NCBI GenBank assembly: GCA_046263195.1
Contig: JBHELG010000006.1
Location: forward strand, 1 to 14,001
Length of the DNA stretch: 14,001 bases
Origin: JBHELG01 sp046263195
Lineage (GTDB): Bacteria > Actinomycetota > Nitriliruptoria > Nitriliruptorales > JAHWKO01
Direction of reading: 5' to 3'
Positions 7,021 through 14,001 of the stretch are shown here, piece after piece. The position numbers and the translations under genes were made by a program. Position 1 is the first letter of the stretch, and every line of letters begins with the position of its first letter. The notes under the pieces were generated by a model, which saw only the letters and a program-made list of their open reading frames with translations, had not been told where the DNA came from and ran no database searches.

Positions 7021-7752
7021 ATGCGCACCGAGCAAAGCGAGGCGCTGACCCGAGGGGCGGGTCGCGTCCGTCTCTCTAGTCCGAACTATCTGGTTCTCAA
7101 GCCGCTCGGCGAGCAGTTGGCGGCGAGAGCGGCCGAGGTCGGCCAACTGAAACCTATGCCGGACGTCCTCGATATCGGCTGCGGGCCAAAACCATACGAA
7201 GCGCTGTTCAGCAGGTACGGGGGCAATTACTGGGGGATAGACATCAGTAAGAGAACAAAGGCCGACGTACTGGCTCCGATGGAGCGGCTCCCAGTACGGG
7301 ATTGTGCCGTCGACATCATTGTCTGCACGCAGGTTCTCCAGTCGTGCCGGCAACCACTGCGTGCCTTAATCGAGATGCGGCGAGTGCTTCGCCCATCGGG
7401 AATCCTCTTGTTGTCGACACATGGGACCTGGCTACGGGATCCCGGTATTGCGGACTACTGGCGATGGACAGATGAGGGTTTGCGCTTGGCGAGTGAAGAA
7501 GCCGGGTACGACGTTCTGGAGGTCCTCCCAAATGGCGGTATCGTAGCGTGCCTTACCTACCTCACCGTCAGCGCCTTGTCGGGGCTGAGCTACCAGAGCC
7601 GGTTGCTGGCGCCGATCCGCTGGCTCCTCGTTCCCGTAATGAACCTACTGGGGGAGACGTTTGACGGCACAGTCAATCGGCTTTCTCCTTCGAGCAGTTG
7701 CTTACTAGTAGGCAATTACCTCCTCGTGGCCCGACGGCCGTCGGACAAGTAG
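7021..7752 (+). CDS. Class I SAM-dependent methyltransferase
   Basis: A 243-residue protein with a Methyltransf_11-type Rossmann domain. Motif I is VLDIGCGPKPYEALF (49-63), the acidic residue that binds the SAM ribose is D74 in GIDIS, and the later motifs are VDIIVCTQVLQSC (97-109) and MRRVLRPSGILLLSTHG (119-135). YWRWTDEGLRLASEEAGY (146-163) is the usual post-core helix. The C-terminal part (about 170-236) is hydrophobic and may touch the membrane. The ATG at 7021 starts the homologous part; the frame stays open upstream to 6547, but that part has no motif. The ribosome site is weak (AGAAG). Local GC is lower than in neighbours (31 of 60 bases at 7201-7260) and codons such as ATA, TTA and AGA appear, which suggests recent acquisition. 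Its acceptor is unknown; the neighbouring flippase and deacetylase suggest a glycan or lipid-linked sugar. Confidence 0.88.
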   Translation: MRTEQSEALTRGAGRVRLSSPNYLVLKPLGEQLAARAAEVGQLKPMPDVLDIGCGPKPYEALFSRYGGNYWGIDISKRTKADVLAPMERLPVRDCAVDIIVCTQVLQSCRQPLRALIEMRRVLRPSGILLLSTHGTWLRDPGIADYWRWTDEGLRLASEEAGYDVLEVLPNGGIVACLTYLTVSALSGLSYQSRLLAPIRWLLVPVMNLLGETFDGTVNRLSPSSSCLLVGNYLLVARRPSDK

Positions 7753-7809
7753 GCGGTGAAGCCGTCGAGGTGAACAAGGCGCGGTCAAGAGATGGTCGGG
7801 ACGTGCGTC

Positions 7810-8928
7810 TCATCGCCGATCGCTGAGCGCCGAAGTGGGGAGGGCTGTGAATTGCTCGCACGTCGCCCTCGCCCCTGGGGGAGTGTCGCCGTCGTCTCCC
7901 CGCCGCGAGCTGAGGAGCATCTGGGCCAACCGGAGCGACAGGTGGCCCGCCGACTTGAACGACGGCTCAATCCTTCCCAGCAGAAGAGGATCGCTGTCCT
8001 GGTCGACCGGCCGACCCGAGCCCATGTAACCGAACCGGTAGCCGGCGGACCGCGCCACTCGTGCCGTGCGAGAATCAGCCTTGCCCTGCGGATAGGCGAT
8101 GGCCGTGATGCGCTGACCAGCGATTTCCTCCAGTTCGCTCTTGCCGTGGGTCACCGCCGCGGACAGGAGGTTGTCGGCCAGCGTTGGCAGGGGCTCGTGG
8201 CGGCGAGTGTGAAAGCCGATCTCGTGGCCGGCATCGGCAATTGCCCTCACATCGTCCGCGCCCATACAGGCCGTGTCCGGGGCAAGAGCAATCTGGCAGC
8301 GCAGATGCTCGGAGAGCTGCTCTCTCTCGTCAGGTGTCATCGCCTCGACGGCCGACAAGAGTCGATATATGATGCCGAAGCCCTCGGAATCGGCGGTGGA
8401 CACGGCGGTGGCCAACCGAGGAGCCACGTCCTCGAGTGTGCCCTGATCCAGCGCCACCTGCAATCGTTCCCACCAGAAGGCGAAGGGACCGTCAAGTGAG
8501 GCACCACACAAGAAGAACGTTGCGGGTATTCCTGCCTTCTCGAGTATGGGCAAAGCTACTGCAGCGTGAGATGGCAGGTCGTCGTCAAAAGTTATGGCGA
8601 GCGGGATCCGCTGGCCGAGACGACGAGTTTGACAGGCATCGAGCAGCTCTGAGGCCTTCACCAGCCGGTACCCGCGCTTGAGATGCCGAAGCTGGGACTC
8701 GAACAGGCGGGTGCCGCGGGCAGGGACGAACTCCTTGGCCGGGTTGCCCTGAGGGTCGCCGATGCGATGGAAGACTACGGCGACCCCAACGCGATCGCGC
8801 GACCACCTCCTTATGACGTTGACAAGGCTACCGAGGGGAAGTCCAAAGACCGCTATACCGAGATCGAGCATCGTCCGGTTGCTGCTTGCGGTGGCGGCGA
8901 AGCTTCCCCAGAACGGGCTTCTCGTCAT
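7810..8928 (-). CDS. Polysaccharide deacetylase (NodB / CE4 family)
   Basis: A 372-residue protein. The NodB-homology region runs from about residue 50 to 310: VVFHRIGD (51-58), motif 1 AITFDDD (111-117) with the catalytic and metal-binding Asp pair, ILEKAGIPATFFLCG (129-142), motif 2 GFHTRRH (238-244) with both metal-binding His, and motif 3 AYPQGKAD (278-285), a variant of R.PYG. The insert at about 150-220 is longer than in minimal NodB enzymes. CE4 enzymes remove N- or O-acetyl groups from sugars using a divalent metal. No clear signal peptide is present; a hydrophobic patch at 22-38 might anchor it. ATG 8928 is favoured because it overlaps the preceding stop by four bases (ATGA), implying translational coupling; ATG 8871 is an alternative. 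It is the last gene of the probable flippase operon and converges on the methyltransferase. Substrate is inferred to be a surface polysaccharide or its lipid-linked precursor. Confidence 0.9.
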   Translation of the reverse strand: MTRSPFWGSFAATASSNRTMLDLGIAVFGLPLGSLVNVIRRWSRDRVGVAVVFHRIGDPQGNPAKEFVPARGTRLFESQLRHLKRGYRLVKASELLDACQTRRLGQRIPLAITFDDDLPSHAAVALPILEKAGIPATFFLCGASLDGPFAFWWERLQVALDQGTLEDVAPRLATAVSTADSEGFGIIYRLLSAVEAMTPDEREQLSEHLRCQIALAPDTACMGADDVRAIADAGHEIGFHTRRHEPLPTLADNLLSAAVTHGKSELEEIAGQRITAIAYPQGKADSRTARVARSAGYRFGYMGSGRPVDQDSDPLLLGRIEPSFKSAGHLSLRLAQMLLSSRRGDDGDTPPGARATCEQFTALPTSALSDRR

Positions 8929-9236
8929 CGGCGCCTCTGGTTGTCGTCCGCGAACGAAGGGAGCTTGGAGACAACGTTGAAGTGCTCCGAGTAATCGAAG
9001 ACTGAGCCGTTGCTCGTGGATTCTTTGTCGAGCTGATTACGGTAAGCCCGCTCGTGTCCTGACGCCGAGCCAGGCCTGCCGGATGCTCGGCGCTGGTCGG
9101 TATGTCCGAGGGCGGTTCCCTGATGGTCGGCATGCTCGGTCGCCGGTCGCACTGCGGGGCGACTACGGCGCCTGGCGGAGCAGGTGTGGACGGTAACTGG
9201 GAACCGGCGGTCAGGTCCGTGCCCGTTGGCACCCAC
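8925..9236 (-). CDS. Small unknown protein inside flippase-deacetylase operon
   Basis: A 103-codon frame that I do not recognise. It starts at GTG 9236, two bases after the flippase stop, with an AGGAGG site inside the end of the flippase gene 11 bases upstream. Its TGA overlaps the deacetylase ATG as ATGA. The first two thirds are rich in Arg, His, Gly and Pro. The last third (YRNQLDKESTSNG, then VFDYSEHFNVVSKLPSF) looks more like ordinary protein, with aromatic and hydrophobic residues in a plausible pattern. No membrane segment, signal peptide or Cys motif is seen. The tight junctions on both sides are the main evidence. It could be a small accessory protein of the glycan pathway, or the remnant of a larger gene whose middle is lost. 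An alternative frame from GTG 9232 is less well placed relative to the ribosome site. Confidence 0.42.
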   Translation of the reverse strand: MGANGHGPDRRFPVTVHTCSARRRSRPAVRPATEHADHQGTALGHTDQRRASGRPGSASGHERAYRNQLDKESTSNGSVFDYSEHFNVVSKLPSFADDNQRRR

Positions 9237-9238
9237 TG

Positions 9239-10627
9239 TCAGCTCACCCTCCTTTGCTGATCGCGCAGCACCCGGAACGACTGGATTGTGAGGGCCCGGA
9301 GGTCCGCGCCCCGAGGGAACAGTTGCCCAAGCGGGAGCGGCCACCACGGCCCGCGGTGATAGGCGCGCAGACAGATTGCGAGGCCGACCGCCGGGCCGGC
9401 CGCTGAGCCGAGCGCAGCCCCGACGAGGCCGAGGCGCGGCACGAGGGCCCAGTCGAGGGCGACCATGACGATTAGTCCGACCGTAAACGAGCTCAAGAGC
9501 AGCCCGGGCCGTCCGCGGGCGGCGGCGGCCCGGCAGAGGAGCCATTGGCTGCTCCAAACGATGCTTCCGGCGAGTAGGAGCATCGCCGGAGCCACCGCCG
9601 GCCGGAACGTCCGCCCGAATAGGGCTGGGACAGCAAACGGAATGGTGGCGGCTAGAAGAAGACTGCTGGCGACTGCGGCGATCAGCGCAAACCGGAAGGC
9701 TCGGACCGTCAGCTGGTTGGCCTCGTGCTCCTCAAGGTTGGCCGTCCGCGGGAAGGTGGCGTGCGAGATGGCCATAGGAAGCAGCCCGACGAGCCCGGCG
9801 ACGGTCAGGGCAACGCTGTACTGCCCGGCCCCCTCGGCGCCGGCGAGCGAGTAGACGACCAGCACGTCGACCCTCAGGAACATGAGCGTCACAAGATGAG
9901 AAGCCTCCACGGGTACGCCGTACCGCAGCGCAGCGCGGAGGTAGCCCCACTCAGCCCGGGGGCGCAAGGAGAGGCCGACCCGTTTGAGGAGAGCGGCCGC
10001 CAGCAGCAGGCCGATGCCCGCGCCGAGGACGGTGGCGAGCACTGCTCCTGGGAGCGAAAGGGGTAGCGCCCCCACGAACAGCAGCATGCCCAGGGTCGTC
10101 ATGGCCGAAGTGCTCCCCGCCACGACGCTCTCGGCGACGATCCGCTCCCCCGCGGCCAGTAGGGAGCCGAGCACATAGGCAAGAACGGATAGGGGCAGCC
10201 CGGCGCAGGCGATCACGGCCGCGAAGCGAGCGCGGTCCCAGTCGTCTCCGAAGGCCACCACTGCCGCTGACCAGAGGATGGCCGTCCCCAACAGGGCTGA
10301 GCAGAGCGTGGTGAACAGCGTCACGGAAAGGGCCTCCTGGAGCGTCGCCCTCCGTTGGCCCACAAGCACGACGGCGGCGTCGCCCAGCCCTAACGAGGAC
10401 AGCTGCATGACGAGCGAGGCCAGGAAGGTCAACGACGAGAACAGGCCCTTGCCGCCAGGACCGAGCCAGCGGGCGGCTATAACGCCGGCCACCATGCCGA
10501 AGGCGAGTCCGGCGGAGTCGGCGATGAACCGGGCCGCTGAGTTCCGCGCCAGCGATACGGGCCAAGCTCCTCCCACGGCCGGACCACCGGTGTCGGCGGT
10601 CGGTAGCGCGACAACGCGATCGGTCAA
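9239..10627 (-). CDS. Polysaccharide flippase (Wzx/MATE-like, MOP superfamily)
   Basis: A 462-residue integral membrane protein with about 12 hydrophobic segments, the usual number and length for oligosaccharide flippases. Near the N terminus ARNSAARFIADSAGLAFGMV and AARWLGPGGKGLF (51-63) match the first helices, and in the middle LRVDVLVVYSLAG (251-263) and GQYSVALTVAGLVGLLPMAI (268-287) match the seventh and eighth. These proteins move undecaprenyl-linked sugar repeat units across the cytoplasmic membrane for capsule, exopolysaccharide or glycoprotein assembly. The start is uncertain: TTG 10627 gives the full length, while GTG 10576 would still keep all helices. No Wzy polymerase or glycosyltransferase is in view. 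It appears to be the first gene of an operon with the small protein at 9236 and the deacetylase. A perfect inverted repeat lies 17 bases upstream of the TTG. Confidence 0.88.
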   Translation of the reverse strand: MTDRVVALPTADTGGPAVGGAWPVSLARNSAARFIADSAGLAFGMVAGVIAARWLGPGGKGLFSSLTFLASLVMQLSSLGLGDAAVVLVGQRRATLQEALSVTLFTTLCSALLGTAILWSAAVVAFGDDWDRARFAAVIACAGLPLSVLAYVLGSLLAAGERIVAESVVAGSTSAMTTLGMLLFVGALPLSLPGAVLATVLGAGIGLLLAAALLKRVGLSLRPRAEWGYLRAALRYGVPVEASHLVTLMFLRVDVLVVYSLAGAEGAGQYSVALTVAGLVGLLPMAISHATFPRTANLEEHEANQLTVRAFRFALIAAVASSLLLAATIPFAVPALFGRTFRPAVAPAMLLLAGSIVWSSQWLLCRAAAARGRPGLLLSSFTVGLIVMVALDWALVPRLGLVGAALGSAAGPAVGLAICLRAYHRGPWWPLPLGQLFPRGADLRALTIQSFRVLRDQQRRVS

Positions 10628-10643
10628 GATCGTCCGGAGCAGT

Positions 10644-10663
10644 CGAGAACGCAGGCGTTCTCG
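10644..10663. promoter_or_regulatory. Perfect 9-base inverted repeat before the flippase gene
   Basis: CGAGAACGC and GCGTTCTCG are perfect inverted copies separated by only AG. They end 17 bases before the TTG of the flippase. There is no T tract on either side and a 2-base loop is too tight for a normal RNA hairpin, so an operator for a dimeric regulator is more likely than a terminator. The regulator is unknown. Confidence 0.45.
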
Positions 10664-10674
10664 TGGCCGCTAAA

Positions 10675-10693
10675 CGCGAAACGGTGGTTCGCG
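10675..10693 (-). terminator. Hairpin right after an orphan stop, possible terminator
   Basis: On the minus strand CGCGAA pairs with TTCGCG across a 7-base loop, followed by TTTA. It begins one base after the TGA at 10697-10695. The position fits a terminator for the minus-strand frame ending there, although the stem is short. Confidence 0.35.
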
Positions 10694-10694
10694 G

Positions 10695-10803
10695 TCACCG
10701 AAGAGTGTCCTCCAGCCATTCCCGACGTGCCGCTCGCTCGTCCGGGTCCCCAAGAAAGCGGTGCCAGCCTACGATATGACGACGCCGCAGTCTTCGAAGC
10801 AGC
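10695..10803 (-). pseudogene. Orphan C-terminal fragment of an unidentified protein
   Basis: The minus-strand frame ending at TGA 10695 closes with RHIVGWHRFLGDPDERAARR and EWLEDTLR, which has a plausible amphipathic helical pattern and ordinary codon use. It is followed at once by a hairpin. Upstream the same frame runs without a break into unrelated sequence and then the decayed IS256-type transposase, so no independent start can be found. I do not recognise the family. It may be the surviving end of a gene cut by the insertion element. The left limit given is approximate. Confidence 0.3.
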
Positions 10804-11009
10804 CGGAGTGACAGGCTCGACGTCTGTCGCGCACGATGAAGCGGTCGGTGGCACAGCCGATGGGACGGCGCGACCAGGCAGGGCTTCACCGCTGATGGCC
10901 ACGGCGACGACCGGTTCGAGGTCGTGACACAAGGGAAGTGTCTCGGCTGCTTCACGACCTGGCAGTACACAGCGCGAGGCGACGAGCGGAGCGCCCAACA
11001 GACGGTTTG
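10804..11009. other. Unassigned bases between orphan tail and transposase remnant
   Basis: I see no recognisable gene or repeat here. It probably contains the non-coding end of the IS256-type element and its junction with older DNA. No terminal inverted repeat or target duplication could be identified by eye. Confidence 0.4.
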
Positions 11010-11971
11010 CCCAGGACGCTCGACCATCACCCCCTTGGTGAACTTGACGCCAGCACGGGCGAGCGCGACCGGAGGCGGCCATTGACCGCGCGTCACCGCC
11101 CTGGGCCGACTCGATGAGTTCGAACGCCGTCGCCAGCCCGGCAGCTCGCGAGCCGGGCCCGTTGGTGACCCGGATACGCAGCCGGACCGTCGAGAACGTG
11201 AACTCGATCGGTTGGTGGTTTCAGGGTCCTCCAACGCTCGACAGGAGTCGGAGAAGGACAGCAGCCCGTCGACGTCGGCAAGCACGCTGGACCGCCTTGG
11301 GCCACTTCCCCTCCGAACTCGGCGGCGAATGGCCCGCCGGGCGTGGTCGCGGTCCTCGGCATCGCGGATCTCGACGAGCGCCCAACGGCGGCGGGGTAGG
11401 TCGACCTCGGCAAGGCGAAGAGGACATTCGCACCTCGTACAGCGAGCAGCGCTACGAGCGCGTCGCCGGGAACACCTCCCGGCAGCGCCGCCCACAGCCC
11501 GAGGACGCCCGTCGCCCACGGCTAGCACCGGCGCTCGCATCCCTCGGCGCTTCAGGTCCCGCAGCAGGTCGCCCCAGGACTCGGTCGACTCCCCGGTAAC
11601 CGTCCTCGATGGCACCAGCTCGTTGGTGCCGTCGGTCCGTGCGCCCGTCATCACCGGGGCGCACAGGCGCTCGTCCTCGAGGCGGACGTTGCAATGCACG
11701 CGGTCGGCCCAGATGTACACGTGGTCCACCGAGGACAGGTCCCGGCGGGCGAAGACGTTCCGCTCAGACTGCTCCTGGTGGGGCGCGTGATCACCGGCGG
11801 CGACCGGCGGCGGAGCCGAAGAACTCGACCAGGAGGGGCGCGAAGTCCCCCTTTACAGCGGTGCAGGTACATGAGCGGCAGCACCTCGGGCACCTTGGGG
11901 CTCTTGGGGCACCTCGGCCGGATCATCGAGCTGCAGAAGTAGCAGCGCTCGCCGGTGTCGGGATTGACCCG
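11010..11971 (-). pseudogene. Decayed IS256-family (mutator-type) transposase
   Basis: On the minus strand the order of IS256 transposase motifs is kept but spread over frames. RVNPDTGERCYFCSS and CPKSPKVPEVLPLMYLH (11971 to about 11860) come first, then LVEFFGSAAG, then DHVYIWADRVHCNVRLEDER (from 11726) with the first catalytic Asp, then STESWGDLLRDLKRRGMRAP and VLAVGDG with the second. AEIRDAEDRDHARRAI is partly visible near 11375, and LARAGVKFTKGVMVERP closes the copy near 11010. At least four frameshifts are present; one near 11605 looks like an extra G in TACCGGGGAG. The segment between VGDG and the C terminus is badly scrambled. The N-terminal third of a normal transposase is missing because the copy begins directly at IS1380-type sequence. 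It cannot encode an active enzyme. Confidence 0.85.
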
Positions 11972-11974
11972 CTA

Positions 11975-12390
11975 GTCGTTCACCCGCGGCGCGCCCTTGT
12001 AGGCCGGTGGCCTCCTTTGGGCTGGGAGTGGACCTCGACCAACGCGGAGTCGATGTCCAACAGCACCGGCGCGGTGCCGGTGGTGGCCGCCGAGCAGCGC
12101 CACACCTGGGCCCGAACTGCGGCCATCGCCTCCCACAGGCCCTCGAGCACCTTGCGTCGATCGCGCGCAGCGCCCGGTACAGGGTCGAGTCCCAGGGCAC
12201 CGAGCCGAACAGCCGCTCCCGGGCCCGCAGCCGCTCGATGTCGGTGCCCGCCTCTCCGCCCCCAGCCAGCACCAGCATGGCGTGCACCAGCACCGTGGCC
12301 CGATCGTGCACGAGCCGTCGTTCACCCATTCCTGGGATGCGCGACGACAGGAAAGAACCCAGGCCGAGGCGCCGGCAAGGCGCCAAGGGC
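11975..12390 (-). pseudogene. Truncated IS1380-family transposase N-terminal part
   Basis: On the minus strand RLGLGSFLSSRIPGMGERRL (from about 12375) leads into VHDRATVLVHAMLVLAGGGE, then TDIERLRARERLFGSVPW and DSTLYRALRAID. These are the N-terminal motifs of IS1380-type transposases. A frameshift near 12180 moves the match to LEGLWEAMAAVRAQVWRCSA and ATTGTAPVLLDIDSALVEVH, which holds the first catalytic Asp. A further shift gives YKGAPRVND and then a TAG at 11972-11974, exactly where IS256-type sequence begins. The remaining two thirds of the transposase are absent from the window. This is a dead, truncated copy; the neighbouring element probably replaced or interrupted it. Confidence 0.8.
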
Positions 12391-12653
12391 GTGGCGGCGG
12401 ACGTCGGCTCGGCATCCGATGAGACCAGACCCCGACCACTCGATCGGGAGGCGGGTCAGCCGCGGTGTATTCGCCTCGCAACGAGGACCCGAGTCCCTCG
12501 TCCCGGTGCTGCCCCTGGGCACTCCTGTCGAGGTCGTCGACGGCGGTGTCCGCACAGGGAATGGTCACCGTCAGCACCCCGCGACGGGCGCAACGCCGGT
12601 CGCTGACCGGGCGGAGGGGCGGCGGCGTCCGTCGTGAGGTACCGTCGTCGCCT

Positions 12654-14001
12654 ATGCGGGACAAGCCCCTGTTGCACTTGCTCGTCCCTGGCTGGAGCGG
12701 GACCGGGATCCACGAGACGTTCGGGCACCGGTTCCCGCCGATGTCCCTCCTGGTCCTCGCCGCCCACGCCCGGCGGGCGGGGTGGGACGTCGAGGTCGTC
12801 GACCTCAACTATGACCGCTCGCCGCTCGACAGCCCCACCTGGGAGGGCTTCCGGACCAAGATGGGGCACCGCCGCCGGTCGGGAAGGCCCGATCTGGCCG
12901 CCCTCACGGTGTGGACGGCTCCCGCCCCCAACGCCTACCGCGTCGCCGACGAGTACCGGCGCCGGGGCGTGCCGGTGGTGCTGGGCGGCGTCCACGCCTC
13001 CCTGCTGCCCGTCGAGGCGGGCCAGCACGCCGACGCGGTGGTGTGCGGCGAGGCCGACCAGGTCTTCACCGGGGTGCTGGCCGATGCCGCCGCCGGCCGC
13101 CTGAAGCGGCTGTACCAGGGGTCGTTCCAGGGCATGGAGAACGTCCCGATGAACCACGAGTGGGCGGACCTCTACAAGCAGTGGCCGATCACGCGCTACG
13201 CCCCCCTCAACACCCTCCAGACGACCCGCGGCTGCCGGTTCAACTGCGACTTCTGCTCGGTCATCCGCATCAACGGCCGGGGCTCGCGCCACAGCGCGGT
13301 CGACCGGGTGATCGAAGAGGTCAAGGTCCTCAAGAAGTACGGCCAGCACGCCGGCGACTTCGCCTACGTCTTCTTCCTCGACGACGACATGGCCGCCGAC
13401 CTCGACTACACGGTGGAGCTGTCCGAGGCGATCCTGCGGGCGGGAGTCAAGTTCACCTGGGGCTGCCAGGCTTCCATCGGCTTGGCTCGCAGCGGCGAGG
13501 TGCTCGACCTGGTCGCCCGCGCCGGGCTGCGAGCAGTGTTCACCGGCTTCGAGAGCATCTCCCGCGACGCCCTCATCGAGTGCAACAAGAAGAACCGCCC
13601 GGGCGAGTTCGGCGAGCTGATCTCGAGGATCCACGACCGGGGCATCGCCGTCGAGGGCGGGTTCATCTTCGGGTTCGACCACGACAAGCCCGACGTGTTC
13701 GAGGACACGGCCGAGTTCGTCGACCGCATCGACTGCGACGTCGCCCACTTCTCGATCCTGACGCCCTATCCCGGCACCCACACGTTCAGCCGCATGTACG
13801 CCGACGGGCGGATCACCACGTTCGACTGGCGGCGCTACAACCTCTACGAGCCCGTATTCGAGCCGGCCCAGATGAGCGCCGAGCAGCTACGGGCGGGGCT
13901 GCGGCGTGTGTACCACCTGTTCTACGACGGCGGCCGGCGGTGGCGGCGGTTCAAGCGCCACGCCCTGTCGCGCGACCCGCGCTTCCACATGGCGTTCACC
14001 G
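12654..14001 (+). CDS. B12-binding-type radical SAM enzyme (cut by window end)
   Basis: The first 449 residues of an intact frame that runs off the right edge. Residues about 5-150 resemble a cobalamin-binding Rossmann domain: FPPMSLLVLAAHARRAGWDV (27-46), VVDLNYD, VPVVLGGVHASLLP (106-119) and ADAVVCGEAD (126-135). The radical SAM barrel follows, with the [4Fe-4S] motif CxxxCxxC at C194, C198 and C201 in TTRGCRFNCDFCSV. FLDDDM (241-246), GFESIS (298-303), GGFIFGFDHD (335-344) and LTPYPGT (369-375) match later barrel strands. The base-on DxHxxG cobalamin motif is not seen, so B12 binding may be base-off without His ligation, or lost. After residue 390 the sequence resembles the C-terminal extension of HpnP/BchE-like enzymes. 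Such enzymes methylate or rearrange unactivated carbons on lipids, sugars or natural products. ATG 12654 begins the homology; GAGGT lies 13 bases upstream. The substrate is unknown. Confidence 0.9.
   Translation, partial: MRDKPLLHLLVPGWSGTGIHETFGHRFPPMSLLVLAAHARRAGWDVEVVDLNYDRSPLDSPTWEGFRTKMGHRRRSGRPDLAALTVWTAPAPNAYRVADEYRRRGVPVVLGGVHASLLPVEAGQHADAVVCGEADQVFTGVLADAAAGRLKRLYQGSFQGMENVPMNHEWADLYKQWPITRYAPLNTLQTTRGCRFNCDFCSVIRINGRGSRHSAVDRVIEEVKVLKKYGQHAGDFAYVFFLDDDMAADLDYTVELSEAILRAGVKFTWGCQASIGLARSGEVLDLVARAGLRAVFTGFESISRDALIECNKKNRPGEFGELISRIHDRGIAVEGGFIFGFDHDKPDVFEDTAEFVDRIDCDVAHFSILTPYPGTHTFSRMYADGRITTFDWRRYNLYEPVFEPAQMSAEQLRAGLRRVYHLFYDGGRRWRRFKRHALSRDPRFHMAFT

Noticed and set aside
6345..7028. 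Minus-strand open frame of 227 codons before the methyltransferase
   Set aside because: Low-complexity Pro/Arg/Gly composition, no recognisable domain, and it overlaps the methyltransferase start. The absence of stops is explained by base composition.
11609..12637. Plus-strand open frame of 342 codons over the transposase remnants
   Set aside because: It is antisense to identifiable IS256- and IS1380-type transposase motifs and is extremely Arg/Pro/Ala-rich.
12456..13781. Long minus-strand open frame of 441 codons opposite the radical SAM gene
   Set aside because: It is the mirror of a clearly coding plus-strand gene with CxxxCxxC and barrel motifs. Its protein is a low-complexity mix of Val, Asp, Gly, His and Glu, as expected from high-GC antisense reading.
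1..14001. CRISPR array, retron, toxin-antitoxin or phage-defence cassette
   Set aside because: No regularly spaced repeats, reverse transcriptase, Cas, nuclease or toxin motifs were seen on either strand.

Overview
The window is GC-rich DNA with mostly C/G third codon positions. It carries several families common in Actinomycetota: a BldC-like MerR-type helix-turn-helix protein, a receiver domain of the kind fused to thioredoxin reductase, and secreted proteins with repeated Ile-Ala-Cys / Cys-x-Ala-Val-Gly units. Together these suggest an actinobacterium, perhaps close to the Acidimicrobiia. The lineage is inferred from gene content only; no marker gene is present beyond one tRNA.

Layout. 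(1) Bases 1-1160 hold a stand-alone receiver protein, an intact tRNA-Pro(CGG) and a small BldC-like DNA-binding protein. (2) Bases 1370-4940 hold a degenerate GGDEF protein (-), a divergent LysR-type regulator (+), and, convergent with the LysR gene, an indoleamine 2,3-dioxygenase-like haem protein (-) with an altered substrate pocket. (3) Bases 5000-6340 are a gene graveyard: a twice-broken receiver-domain remnant (-), then a secreted repeat protein broken in many places (+). (4) Bases 6340-7020 have no convincing gene apart from a possible IstB-like tail. (5) Bases 7021-10630 look like surface-glycan functions: a SAM methyltransferase of lower GC (+), and a probable minus-strand operon of Wzx/MATE-like flippase, small unknown protein and NodB-type polysaccharide deacetylase. 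The last three are linked by near-zero spacing and a 4-base ATGA overlap. (6) Bases 10695-12390 hold the tail of an unidentified reading frame and two decayed transposases, IS256-type and IS1380-type, abutting each other. (7) From 12654 to the window end runs an intact cobalamin-binding-type radical SAM enzyme (+), cut by the window edge.

How the parts relate. The flippase and deacetylase point to export and modification of a lipid-linked or cell-surface polysaccharide; the methyltransferase and radical SAM enzyme could belong to the same accessory locus. The insertion-sequence remnants and pseudogenes between intact genes indicate repeated insertion followed by decay. No complete undescribed defence or mobile system is evident. 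The most unusual intact items are the IDO-like enzyme, the inactive-looking GGDEF protein with a kept I-site motif, and the small gene inside the flippase operon.
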